A program made the translations under genes and the position numbers. The notes under the pieces are model-generated. The model worked only from the letters and a program-made list of their open reading frames with translations. It ran no database searches and was not told the DNA's origin. From contig DGEI01000025.1 of NCBI GenBank assembly GCA_002385885.1, forward strand, positions 17,110-41,303: 24,194 nucleotides of DNA, given 5' to 3'. The stretch comes from Firmicutes bacterium UBA3930 (lineage in GTDB: Bacteria > Bacillota > Clostridia > Caldicoprobacterales > Caldicoprobacteraceae). Positions 1 through 7,486 of this stretch are shown piece after piece (positions within the stretch are counted from its first letter, which is position 1; every line of letters starts with the position of its first letter).

Positions 1-35
1 TGTTTTTGCAGAATTATGCAGGAATTTTGGTTTGT

Positions 36-64
36 TTGGCGAATATTGCAGGGTATGGTATTAT
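36..64 (+). promoter_or_regulatory. Possible sigma-A promoter for minC
   Basis: TTGGCG at 36-41 (4 of 6 to the -35 consensus) and TATTAT at 59-64 (5 of 6 to the -10) are separated by 17 bases. Transcription would start near 71, only about 20 bases before the minC ATG at 91, leaving a short leader with its ribosome binding site. In related genomes minC often sits in an mreBCD operon, so this could be a secondary internal promoter or chance. No coding sequence is recognisable in bases 1-75. Confidence 0.3.
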
Positions 65-90
65 AGAAGACTTATATGGGGGCAATTGTA

Positions 91-735
91 ATGAATCAGG
101 ACGCGGTTATATTCAAAGGTGTGCGTAATGGTATAAAAATATATATAGATTCCAATTACCGCAGTGAACAAATTATGGATTCATTAAAACGTAAAATTGA
201 ATCGGGCAAACGGTTTTTTGAGGGTTCTGAAATAAATCTCACATTTACCGGCAAAAAATTGACTCCGGACGAACAACAGGCTATTATAGACCTGATTTCC
301 CGGGAAATAAAAATCGGAAGCATAACATTTGATATCGCTGAATCTACACGTCCTTCCGCTGATCCCATTGAGTTTTTTGACGGTATAGAAGAAGGCATGA
401 CCCGGTTTGTCAGGGGGACCATCCGCAGCGGTCAGCTGGTAAGCTACGAGGGTAATGTGGTCATTATTGGCGATGTAAATCCCGGCGGCGAGATAGTTGC
501 CGAAGGAAACATTATTGTGATGGGTACTTTGCGCGGTATGGCCCATGCAGGGGCAACGGGAAATAATAATGCTGTCGTGGTCGCCTTCAGTCTTCAGCCC
601 ACTCAACTGCGAATTGGAAGTATAATAGCCAGACCTCCCGAAGGTGAGGTGATAAAATCACTGTATCCCGAAATTGCCTACGTAAGGGATGGAAATTTGG
701 TAATAGAACCCTATTTACCCAGCAAAGGCAAGTAA
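91..735 (+). CDS. minC: Septum site-determining protein MinC
   Basis: MinC inhibits FtsZ assembly. MinD recruits it to the membrane so that division is blocked away from midcell. The protein is 214 residues, close to the family norm. The first ~100 residues match the FtsZ-inhibiting MinC N domain. From about 105 on comes the beta-helical C domain that binds MinD and dimerises, with the hallmark GDVNPGG and GTLRGMAHAG motifs and a conserved ending (QLRIG, IIARPPE). An ATG at 76 also opens this frame, but the GGGGG at 78-82 lies 8 bases before the ATG at 91, so I take 91. minD follows after 174 bases without a clear terminator, so the two are probably co-transcribed. Confidence 0.93.
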   Translation: MNQDAVIFKGVRNGIKIYIDSNYRSEQIMDSLKRKIESGKRFFEGSEINLTFTGKKLTPDEQQAIIDLISREIKIGSITFDIAESTRPSADPIEFFDGIEEGMTRFVRGTIRSGQLVSYEGNVVIIGDVNPGGEIVAEGNIIVMGTLRGMAHAGATGNNNAVVVAFSLQPTQLRIGSIIARPPEGEVIKSLYPEIAYVRDGNLVIEPYLPSKGK

Positions 736-909
736 TATATAATTAAAATAAAAGCTTTATTGATATTTATAAGCTATGCAGGCGGTTCGTTGATCATGGT
801 TTAATATAAATCCGGACATACAGATTGAGGGTAGTGGAGTTTTAGGGTGCAATACCAGATTCATATTAAACATGGATATAAAAATCGAGTTTATAGGGGG
901 AGTAGACAT

Positions 910-1719
910 ATGGGAGAGGTAATAGTTATTACATCAGGGAAAGGAGGAGTTGGTAAAACCACTACAACAGCCAATATTGGGACAGCTTTGGCACTGCTGG
1001 GCAAAAAGGTAGTGCTGGTGGATGCCGACATTGGCCTCCGTAATCTTGATGTAGTTATGGGACTTGAAAACAGGATTGTTTACGATTTAGTTGATGTTGT
1101 AGAGAAGGTTTGCCGTCTGAAACAGGCTCTTATCCGTGATAAGCGGTTTGAGGGGTTATATTTACTACCTGCAGCTCAAACAAAAGATAAAACTGCTGTT
1201 TCACCGCAGCAAATGCAGGAGCTGTGCGAGCAACTGAAAGAAGAGTTTGATTTTGTTCTTATAGACTGTCCGGCAGGTATTGAGCAGGGATTTAAAAACG
1301 CAATAGCCGGAGCGGATAAAGCAGCAGTAGTTACTGTTCCCGAAGTATCGGCGGTACGGGATGCCGATCGCATTATAGGGCTGCTGTCCGCTAATGATAT
1401 AATGGATCCGGAACTCATAATAAACAGGCTCAGGATAGATATGGTTAAGCGGGGAGACATGATGGATATTGATGATACCATTGAGATACTGGGTGTGGAT
1501 TTATTAGGTGTTGTTCCTGATGATGAACGGGTTGTTATATCTACCAACAGAGGTGAGCCTGCGGTAATGGATGACAGTTCATTGGCAGGCCAGGCTTACA
1601 GAAATATAGCCAGAAGACTGATGGGCGAGGATATACCTATTATGAACCTGGAAACTGATGAAGGCTTTTTAGCAAGAATAAGACGTTTTTTCAACTCGAA
1701 TAGAAAGCGTGCCTTATAG
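910..1719 (+). CDS. minD: Septum site-determining ATPase MinD
   Basis: MinD is a membrane-cycling ATPase that carries MinC to the membrane and is released by MinE. The 269-residue protein (B. subtilis MinD is 268) has the deviant Walker A motif GKGGVGKTT with both lysines, K11 and K16, at the E. coli positions, and VDADIGLRNLD with D40. The C-terminus is an amphipathic, basic stretch (RIRRFF then NRKR) typical of the MinD membrane-targeting helix. The frame is open back to a GTG at 847, but GGGGGAG at 896-902 is spaced 7 bases from the ATG at 910 and the protein then begins right at the P-loop strand, so 910 is preferred. minE follows 20 bases later. Confidence 0.96.
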   Translation: MGEVIVITSGKGGVGKTTTTANIGTALALLGKKVVLVDADIGLRNLDVVMGLENRIVYDLVDVVEKVCRLKQALIRDKRFEGLYLLPAAQTKDKTAVSPQQMQELCEQLKEEFDFVLIDCPAGIEQGFKNAIAGADKAAVVTVPEVSAVRDADRIIGLLSANDIMDPELIINRLRIDMVKRGDMMDIDDTIEILGVDLLGVVPDDERVVISTNRGEPAVMDDSSLAGQAYRNIARRLMGEDIPIMNLETDEGFLARIRRFFNSNRKRAL

Positions 1720-1739
1720 TAAGGATGAGGGGGATTGCT

Positions 1740-2030
1740 GTGTTTGATTTATTTAGATTCTTTGGAAAAGGAGAAAGCAAGAGCAAGGACATTGCTAAAG
1801 AGCGGCTGAAGCTTGTACTGATCCATGATCGGACAAATATTTCCCCTAAATATTTGGACATGATCAAGGATGATGTGATCAAGGTTATTTCCAATTATAT
1901 AGAAATAGATGAGAAAGGTATGGATATCCGCCTGTCACGTATACCGCAGAAGGGGGATACATATAGTACTGCTCTGGTGGCCAATATTCCGATAAAAAAG
2001 GTGAAAAAACTGGGACCGAACAAAGGTTAG
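1740..2030 (+). CDS. minE: Cell division topological specificity factor MinE
   Basis: MinE stimulates the MinD ATPase and drives its release from the membrane, which restricts MinCD away from midcell. The 96-residue product has the family layout: a short amphipathic start (FDLFRFFGK), an anti-MinCD helix/strand region (AKERLKLVLIHDR) and a C-terminal topological-specificity domain. I chose the GTG at 1740 because GAGGGGG at 1728-1733 lies 6 bases before it and it gives the usual MinE N-terminus. An ATG at 1725 would add five non-family residues. It directly follows minD, and a strong terminator starts at its stop codon. B. subtilis lacks MinE and uses DivIVA, whereas many Clostridia carry MinE. 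Confidence 0.94.
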   Translation: MFDLFRFFGKGESKSKDIAKERLKLVLIHDRTNISPKYLDMIKDDVIKVISNYIEIDEKGMDIRLSRIPQKGDTYSTALVANIPIKKVKKLGPNKG

Positions 2031-2055
2031 AGATTGCGCACGCAATCTCTTTTTT
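2029..2055 (+). terminator. Intrinsic terminator after minE
   Basis: A perfect 9-bp stem, AGAGATTGC at 2029-2037 with GCAATCTCT at 2042-2050, encloses a 4-base loop. A run of six T follows (2050-2055). It begins within the minE stop codon and separates minCDE from rodA. Confidence 0.88.
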
Positions 2056-2091
2056 ATAGTTTATATTATCCTTTCTGGCAGTCACTTCCTA

Positions 2092-2120
2092 TTTCATAAT
2101 TAACACTGCTGTGCTATAAT
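2092..2120 (+). promoter_or_regulatory. Sigma-A promoter for rodA-mgsA
   Basis: TTCATA (2092-2097, 4 of 6) and a perfect TATAAT (2115-2120) are 17 bases apart. A TGC just before the -10 gives an extended -10. It lies between the minE terminator and rodA, predicting a start near 2127 and a ~32-base leader that contains the AGGGGG ribosome binding site. Confidence 0.75.
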
Positions 2121-2158
2121 GATACAAGATGAACAGTGTATTTTTTCAGGGGGAATAG

Positions 2159-3310
2159 ATGTTTAACAAAAAGCTTATCAAAAACTTTGATTTTCTTATC
2201 CTTATTCTGATAATGCTGCTGACAGGTTTCGGCCTGATAGGCATAAGCGTTGCCATGCGTTCGCCGGTAGAAGGTACGGAAGAGGGACTGAGGGACATTA
2301 TTGGCAACTTTGACATGTATCATGTGAGGTTGCACCTGATGTGGTTTGCTGCCGGGCTCGTTGGCATGTTGATCGTGATCAGCATTGACTATCATCTTTT
2401 GGCCGATCTGTCTCCCTATATGTACTGGGCGGTAATAGGCCTGCTTTTATATGTGTCAATTAAAGGTCATGTTGCCGGCAATGCGCGCAGCTGGATAGAT
2501 TTCGGAAGTTTCTATATTCAGCCTTCCGAATTTGCTAAGATTGCTTTGATTCTGACTATGGCCAGGGTTATGGCTAAAAAGAAGGATGAAGGCGAAGGAT
2601 TTTTGCATGTCAAAGATCTTATTCCGGTTTTTTTTCAGCTTGTTATTCCTATGGCATTGATAATAGATCAGCCCGATTTTGGTACGGCTATGGTTTTTAT
2701 AGCTATAGTTTTTGGGATGCTGTTTGCAGCCGGCATAAATTATAAGATACTATTGGGTGCGGCAGGAGCAGCTGTTGCAGCTGTACCGGTCGTTTGGCAT
2801 TTGCTTTTGTCCGATGTGCAAAGGAACCGTATACTGGTGTTTCTGAACCCCGGGATGGACCCTCTGGGTACGGGTTACCATGTGGTTCAATCAATGATAG
2901 CTATTGGCTCCGGAAGGTTATACGGTAAGGGGATCTTAACCGACAATACATTGAGCCAGCTGAATTTTGTTCCTGCCAAGAATACCGACTTCATTTTTTC
3001 GGTTACGGTAGAAGCCCTTGGTTTTGTAGGCGGTGCTATTATAATAGCTTTATATTTGCTTCTGATATTGAGGACCATATATCAGGCTTCAAAGGCAAAA
3101 GATACTTTGGGCAGCCTTATAATTGTAGGCGTGGTATCCATGATAATATTTCACGTATTTGAGAATATAGGTATGACAATGGGCTTAATGCCCGTTACAG
3201 GGATTCCACTGCCATTTATGAGTTATGGAGGAAGTTCCATGCTTACCAATATGTTCGCCTATGGCCTGGTCTTGAATGTGGCTATGCGCAAGCAAAAGAT
3301 CAGGTTTTGA
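2159..3310 (+). CDS. rodA: SEDS peptidoglycan glycosyltransferase RodA
   Basis: This is a polytopic SEDS-family glycosyltransferase that polymerises lipid II during cell elongation with a class B penicillin-binding protein. The 383 residues hold about ten hydrophobic segments. SEDS signatures are present: GNARSWIDFG and QPSEFAK in the middle, PDFGTA, GTGYHVVQSMIAIGSG, and AKNTDFIFS with the presumed catalytic Asp at residue 277 (the position shown essential in RodA), and LPFMSYGGSS near the end. FtsW is the alternative, but the setting after minCDE and ahead of mgsA favours RodA. The start has AGGGGG 6 bases upstream. No partner PBP is visible; it may lie upstream of the window. Confidence 0.88.
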   Translation: MFNKKLIKNFDFLILILIMLLTGFGLIGISVAMRSPVEGTEEGLRDIIGNFDMYHVRLHLMWFAAGLVGMLIVISIDYHLLADLSPYMYWAVIGLLLYVSIKGHVAGNARSWIDFGSFYIQPSEFAKIALILTMARVMAKKKDEGEGFLHVKDLIPVFFQLVIPMALIIDQPDFGTAMVFIAIVFGMLFAAGINYKILLGAAGAAVAAVPVVWHLLLSDVQRNRILVFLNPGMDPLGTGYHVVQSMIAIGSGRLYGKGILTDNTLSQLNFVPAKNTDFIFSVTVEALGFVGGAIIIALYLLLILRTIYQASKAKDTLGSLIIVGVVSMIIFHVFENIGMTMGLMPVTGIPLPFMSYGGSSMLTNMFAYGLVLNVAMRKQKIRF

Positions 3311-3351
3311 ACCGGTGGATGATTGATTAATATGCTGGGAGGTAAGCTTTT

Positions 3352-3780
3352 GTGAATATTGCATTAATTGCTCACGATAGAAAAAAAGAGGAAATGGTAA
3401 ACTTCTGTGTGGCTTATAAAAATATTCTGGCCAAGCATTCATTATGTGCTACCGGAACAACGGGCAGGCTCATAGCTGAGGCAACCGGCCTGCCAATACA
3501 TCGTTTCCTTTCAGGCCCCATGGGAGGGGATCAACAGATAGGAGCCATAGTAGCATACAATAAAATTGATTTGGTTATATTTATGCGCGATCCATTGACT
3601 GCACAGCCCCATGAACCCGATATAAATGCGTTATTGAGGCTTTGTGATGTACACAATATTCCCCTGGCTACCAATATGGCTACCGCGGAAGCGATGGTTA
3701 AAGCCCTGGAACGGGGGGATCTGGACTGGAGGTTAATAGTGAATCCTTCAGATGATGATAACGCCTTTGGCAGATGGTGA
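3352..3780 (+). CDS. mgsA: Methylglyoxal synthase
   Basis: The enzyme converts dihydroxyacetone phosphate to methylglyoxal and phosphate, a glycolytic bypass that relieves phosphate limitation. At 142 residues it is normal size. Active-site residues can be placed against the E. coli enzyme with a constant offset of 11: H8, D60 (in SGPMGGDQQIG), D80 (FMRDPL), H87 and D90 (QPHEPD). The phosphate-binding ATGTTG motif is at 33-38. It starts at GTG, with GGGAGG at 3337-3342 nine bases upstream. It lies 41 bases after rodA and is likely co-transcribed with it, an association common in Clostridia. Confidence 0.95.
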   Translation: MNIALIAHDRKKEEMVNFCVAYKNILAKHSLCATGTTGRLIAEATGLPIHRFLSGPMGGDQQIGAIVAYNKIDLVIFMRDPLTAQPHEPDINALLRLCDVHNIPLATNMATAEAMVKALERGDLDWRLIVNPSDDDNAFGRW

Positions 3781-3823
3781 ATGGCTTAGATCATATATAA
3801 ACTATAGTTTTAAAAATCATATT

Positions 3824-3868
3824 CCCCATTCTCCTTAAATATACTTTTACTGATGGGAGGGAATGGGG
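3824..3868 (+). promoter_or_regulatory. Hairpin that would mask the spoIVFA ribosome binding site
   Basis: CCCCATTC at 3824-3831 is a perfect complement of GAATGGGG at 3861-3868. The stem can continue inward as TCCT (3832-3835) with GGGA (3855-3858), with GG bulged. The ribosome binding site GGGAGG (3855-3860) is therefore inside or beside the stem, directly before the TTG start at 3870. It could limit translation of the downstream sporulation gene. A separate 12-base palindrome, AAACTATAGTTT, lies upstream at 3799-3810. Function is inferred from base pairing only. Confidence 0.45.
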
Positions 3869-3869
3869 A

Positions 3870-4673
3870 TTGGATATGAAAAGAAGCGTTTATCCAAAGA
3901 CAAGAAGCCTTCGCCCGGTCAGGAGGCGTCCCAGGCTTGATTTGCCTGTTCCGGGCAGCATCCGCAGAAAGGCATGGTATAGAAGCACGGACAGCAGTGA
4001 TAATCAGCTGAGGATGGCAATTCTGTCAGTCAGATTGGCTGTGTCAGCTGTGATTATAATAGCAGTCATACTGCTAAAGAGCATTGACATTCCGGCAACC
4101 CGGTGGGCGGTGGAAAAAGTTAAAGAGGCAATTACATACGATTTTAGCATCAGCGAGACCCTGGGGAAGCTCAAGTTTGTCTCCAGGTACCTGCCCGATT
4201 TTCAAGCCGTTTTTGGCGAACAGGATATGAAAACACAGCCTTCTCCGGAGCAAGACAGCGGACAGGACCTGTATCAGCCTGTATTTACCGCTCCCGCTGA
4301 GGGCAAGGTGGTAGGGTTATTTGGGAAAACATATGACGACGCTGGTGGGGGCAGTAATCAGGGTATTGATATTCTTTCACAGGAGCAAGGATGGATTTAT
4401 GCCACTGCCGATGGACAGGTCATTGCAACAGGGGAAGATGAGAATTATGGGAAATACATAAAAGTAGCCCATGATGGCGGATGGATGTCTTTATACTCAA
4501 ACTGTTCGGATATCCAGGCTGAAGTTGGTTCAGCGGTTAAGCAGGGAGACAGGCTTGGAAAGATGGGCGCTAATTCTTCAGGGACGTATCAACTGCATTT
4601 TGAAACCTGGAAGGATGAACAACCTGTTGACCCTCTGCCGCTGATCCAGGAGAACAGCAAGGTAATCCGGTAG
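3870..4673 (+). CDS. spoIVFA: Degenerate M23-domain membrane protein, SpoIVFA-like
   Basis: By position (directly before spoIVFB) and layout this is a SpoIVFA-type protein, which in B. subtilis holds SpoIVFB in an inhibited complex in the mother-cell membrane until engulfment signals release it. Of 267 residues, about 1-48 are basic and cytoplasmic, 49-69 form one membrane span, and about 142-256 form a LytM/M23 fold. The M23 active site is incomplete: the HxGID motif reads NQGID (H to N163, D167 kept), the middle His is N211 (YSN), and HLHFE reads QLHFE (H to Q241, H243 kept). A peptidase role is therefore unlikely. The start is TTG with GGAGG 9 bases before it; ATG at 3876 is possible. spoIVFB follows after 23 bases. 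Confidence 0.75.
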   Translation: MDMKRSVYPKTRSLRPVRRRPRLDLPVPGSIRRKAWYRSTDSSDNQLRMAILSVRLAVSAVIIIAVILLKSIDIPATRWAVEKVKEAITYDFSISETLGKLKFVSRYLPDFQAVFGEQDMKTQPSPEQDSGQDLYQPVFTAPAEGKVVGLFGKTYDDAGGGSNQGIDILSQEQGWIYATADGQVIATGEDENYGKYIKVAHDGGWMSLYSNCSDIQAEVGSAVKQGDRLGKMGANSSGTYQLHFETWKDEQPVDPLPLIQENSKVIR

Positions 4674-4696
4674 GTTCCACTGCAGGGCAGGCGGAT

Positions 4697-5587
4697 ATGA
4701 AGGTTGGTGTATTATTTAACATAGATATTTACATCAGCAAAATGATGCTGTTGATGATGGTTGTTGCTGTACTGATCGGGGAAGGAGCAAAGCTTGCTGT
4801 TTTTTTTGTAATTATTTTTGTGCATGAAACAGCCCATGTTATAATGGCAAGATTTCTGGATTTAAGCGTAAAAGAGATTGAACTGCTTCCCTTCGGCGGA
4901 GCTGTCAGAATAGAGACTTTATTTGAACTCAGCCCCAGACACGAAGCTCTTGTTGCAGCTGCCGGACCTTTGTCCAATATCGCGTTAATTATGGGATACT
5001 TAACTTTTCGCAATTTAAATCTGCTTAACCTGGAAAATCATGATTTGTTTGTACAGGCAAATTTGGCTATAGCCGGATTTAATCTTTTACCGGTCCTCCC
5101 TCTGGATGGCGGCAGAATACTCAGAGCTGCGCTGTCCAGGGAAATGGGCATAAAGAAAGCCACACGCATTACGGCTTTTGGTGGCTTTTTGCTTGCTCTG
5201 CTTCTGGTAATGATTGGCCTTTATGCTCTTTATTACAGGATATTTAATCCGACGCTGTTTGTTACGGCCGGATTTTTGGTATATTCAGCCGTAAAGGAAA
5301 GAAGGATGGCTGCGTATATTATCCTGCGTGATATTACCTATAAAAAGGATGTATTGCTAAAAGAAGGCATACTGCCGGTAAAGGAAATAACCGTATTATA
5401 TGACGTGGCTGTTAAAGACGTGATAAAGAAGTTTATACCCCGCTGCTATCACTACGTGGCAATAGTTGATGAGCAGTTCAGGTTTAAAGGCCGTCTGAGC
5501 GAAGCCGATATTGTAGGGGGGCTTATGGAACATGGTTTGGATACCCCTGTACTTAGACTGATTGATAATAAACGACATTTCAGATAA
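4697..5587 (+). CDS. spoIVFB: Intramembrane metalloprotease SpoIVFB (site-2 protease family)
   Basis: SpoIVFB cleaves pro-sigma-K within the mother-cell membrane to activate late sporulation transcription. The 296-residue protein has several hydrophobic segments, the zinc motif HETAH with H43, E44 and H47, and the third ligand D137 in PLDGGR. These residue numbers equal those reported for B. subtilis SpoIVFB. The C-terminal ~75 residues resemble a single CBS-type domain (VAVKDVIKKF, HYVAIVDE), which in the family senses nucleotide. It follows the SpoIVFA-like gene by 23 bases with a weak GGGCAGGCGG ribosome binding site. sigK is not in the window. Confidence 0.88.
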   Translation: MKVGVLFNIDIYISKMMLLMMVVAVLIGEGAKLAVFFVIIFVHETAHVIMARFLDLSVKEIELLPFGGAVRIETLFELSPRHEALVAAAGPLSNIALIMGYLTFRNLNLLNLENHDLFVQANLAIAGFNLLPVLPLDGGRILRAALSREMGIKKATRITAFGGFLLALLLVMIGLYALYYRIFNPTLFVTAGFLVYSAVKERRMAAYIILRDITYKKDVLLKEGILPVKEITVLYDVAVKDVIKKFIPRCYHYVAIVDEQFRFKGRLSEADIVGGLMEHGLDTPVLRLIDNKRHFR

Positions 5588-5647
5588 AATTGATGTATTT
5601 TATTTTGGGTACAATAGAGTAAGAGTAATTATAAGGAGGCAGCCTGG

Positions 5648-7486
5648 ATGGACAAGGCTAAAATAGATCGAATACTTGGACAGGTTGGTAAACCGGTTAG
5701 ATATATGGGTAATGAATACAATATGGTTGTTAAGGATCCTTCTGAAGTTTTAATAAATTTTGCTTTTGCATTTCCTGATGTATACGAGGTGGGGATGTCC
5801 CATCTCGGTATGAAGATACTGTACCACCTGATAAATGAACGGGAAGATACCTATTGCCAACGTGTTTTTGCGCCGTGGGTGGATATGGAACAGAAGATGA
5901 GAGAAAACCGGATTCCGCTGTTTGCCCTGGAAACCGGGGAACCGGTTGCCGGATTTGATTTTATAGGTTTTACACTTCAATACGAGATGAGCTATACAAA
6001 TGTAATAAATATGCTTGATCTGGCGGGAATTCCCCTTATGCGGCGGGAGAGGGGCAAAGGGCACCCTTTTGTTATCGCAGGTGGGCCGTGTGCCTATAAT
6101 GCCGAGCCCCTGGCTGACTTTTTGGATCTTGTGGTCATGGGTGAGGGGGAAGAAGTTATTAACCAGCTGCTGGATGAATACGCGGAGTGGAAAAAACAGG
6201 GGGCGGATCGGCAGGACTTTTTGGCCAGGGCAGCCGGTATAAAAGGGGTATATATTCCCGGGTTTTATGATGTGGATTACAACCACGATGGCACGATCTG
6301 CTCTGTCAAACCCAATCGTCCCGGTGTACCTTCCGTTGTTCAAAAACGGATAGTCAGGGATCTGGAAAAAGCCTATTACCCTGAAGCCATGATTGTGCCT
6401 TATATGAATATAGTACACGATCGCATTACCCTTGAGGTGTTCAGGGGATGTACCCGCGGCTGCAGGTTTTGCCAGGCCGGTATGATATACAGGCCGGTCA
6501 GGGAGCGTTCGGCTTCAAGGCTTATGGATCTGGCCCGGGAATTGGTTAAAAATACCGGATATGAGGAGATTTCACTGTCATCTCTGAGTACCAGCGACTA
6601 TTCTCAGTTGGAAGAACTGGTAAAGCAGTTCATGGACGAATTTCAGTCCCGGAGGGTTTCTTTTGCTCTGCCCTCTCTTCGGATTGATTCCTTTACCCGG
6701 GAGTTTATTGAGGAAATGAAAAAGGTCAGGAAGGCAGGATTAACCTTTGCCCCTGAAGCCGGGACCCAGAGGCTGCGTGATGTTATTAATAAAGGGGTAA
6801 CTGAAGAGGATCTTATAAACAGTGTGACCCAGGCCTTTGAACTGGGATGGGATACGGTTAAGCTCTATTTTATGATTGGATTGCCCACCGAGACTGAACA
6901 GGATTTGGAGGGAATTGGCGATCTGGCCGCAAAGGTCAGGGAATGTTATATGAATCTTAACCGGGGCAGGAAGTCCCGCAGGCTGAAAATAACGGTGAGT
7001 ACTTCTTCTTTTGTGCCGAAACCCTTTACACCCTTTCAGTGGGTTGCCCAGGATTCTGTGGAATTGCTGGCGCAAAAACAGGAATTTCTTCGGGAAAAGC
7101 TGCGGATCAAAGGGGTTACCTATGATTGGCATGATCCCGAGTTAAGCTTTTTGGAAGCAGTGTTTGCCCGCGGTGACCGACGGCTTGGAAAAGTGCTGCT
7201 TGAAGCATGGAAAAGAGGTTGTAAGTTTGATGGATGGGCGGAATGCTTTAACTATTCAGCATGGCTGGAAGCATTCCGGGCATCGGGAATTGAACCGGAG
7301 TTTTATGCAAACAGACCTAGGGACAAAGAGGAAGTGCTGCCCTGGGCCCATATTGATGTGGGAGTCACCACGGCATTTTTGCGGCGGGAGTATGAAAAGG
7401 CTTTAAGAGGTGAGCTGACTCCGGACTGCCGCGGCGTATGCCATGGCTGCGGTATAAACAGATTGGAAGGCGGGCTTTGCCCATGA
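5648..7486 (+). CDS. B12-binding-type radical SAM protein, TIGR03960 family
   Basis: The 612-residue protein has a cobalamin-binding-like N-terminal domain (about 25-200, with VYEVGMSHLG, IAGGPCAYN and DLVVMGEGEE) and a radical SAM core starting at GCTRGCRFC, whose C268, C272 and C275 bind the 4Fe-4S cluster. The tail is rich in Cys (CRGVCHGCG). The family is widespread in Clostridia and nearly always paired with the DUF2344 gene that follows. The exact reaction is not established; a role in RNA or protein modification linked to the neighbouring RNase G and ribosomal genes is only a guess. AAGGAGG at 5633-5639 sits 8 bases before the ATG. The stop overlaps the next start (ATGA). Confidence 0.9.
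   Translation: MDKAKIDRILGQVGKPVRYMGNEYNMVVKDPSEVLINFAFAFPDVYEVGMSHLGMKILYHLINEREDTYCQRVFAPWVDMEQKMRENRIPLFALETGEPVAGFDFIGFTLQYEMSYTNVINMLDLAGIPLMRRERGKGHPFVIAGGPCAYNAEPLADFLDLVVMGEGEEVINQLLDEYAEWKKQGADRQDFLARAAGIKGVYIPGFYDVDYNHDGTICSVKPNRPGVPSVVQKRIVRDLEKAYYPEAMIVPYMNIVHDRITLEVFRGCTRGCRFCQAGMIYRPVRERSASRLMDLARELVKNTGYEEISLSSLSTSDYSQLEELVKQFMDEFQSRRVSFALPSLRIDSFTREFIEEMKKVRKAGLTFAPEAGTQRLRDVINKGVTEEDLINSVTQAFELGWDTVKLYFMIGLPTETEQDLEGIGDLAAKVRECYMNLNRGRKSRRLKITVSTSSFVPKPFTPFQWVAQDSVELLAQKQEFLREKLRIKGVTYDWHDPELSFLEAVFARGDRRLGKVLLEAWKRGCKFDGWAECFNYSAWLEAFRASGIEPEFYANRPRDKEEVLPWAHIDVGVTTAFLRREYEKALRGELTPDCRGVCHGCGINRLEGGLCP

Noticed and set aside
184..606. 140-codon minus-strand ORF inside minC
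   Set aside because: It is a shadow of a strongly supported gene, with no ribosome binding site and no family resemblance.
753..775. Weak hairpin AGCTT...AAGCT between minC and minD
   Set aside because: The stem is five AT-rich pairs with no T-run in the right place, so it is not a credible terminator.
3781..3850. Sigma-E-type sporulation promoter before the SpoIVFA-like gene
   Set aside because: CATATTCC at 3818 loosely resembles the -10 element, but no matching -35 element is found at the right spacing.
5590..5615. Possible promoter before the radical SAM gene (TTGATG and TACAAT)
   Set aside because: The boxes are only 14 bases apart, too close for a normal sigma-A promoter. Read-through from spoIVFB remains possible.
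5750..6418. 222-codon minus-strand ORF inside the radical SAM gene
   Set aside because: It lies wholly opposite conserved coding sequence and its composition looks like antisense translation; no motif is seen.
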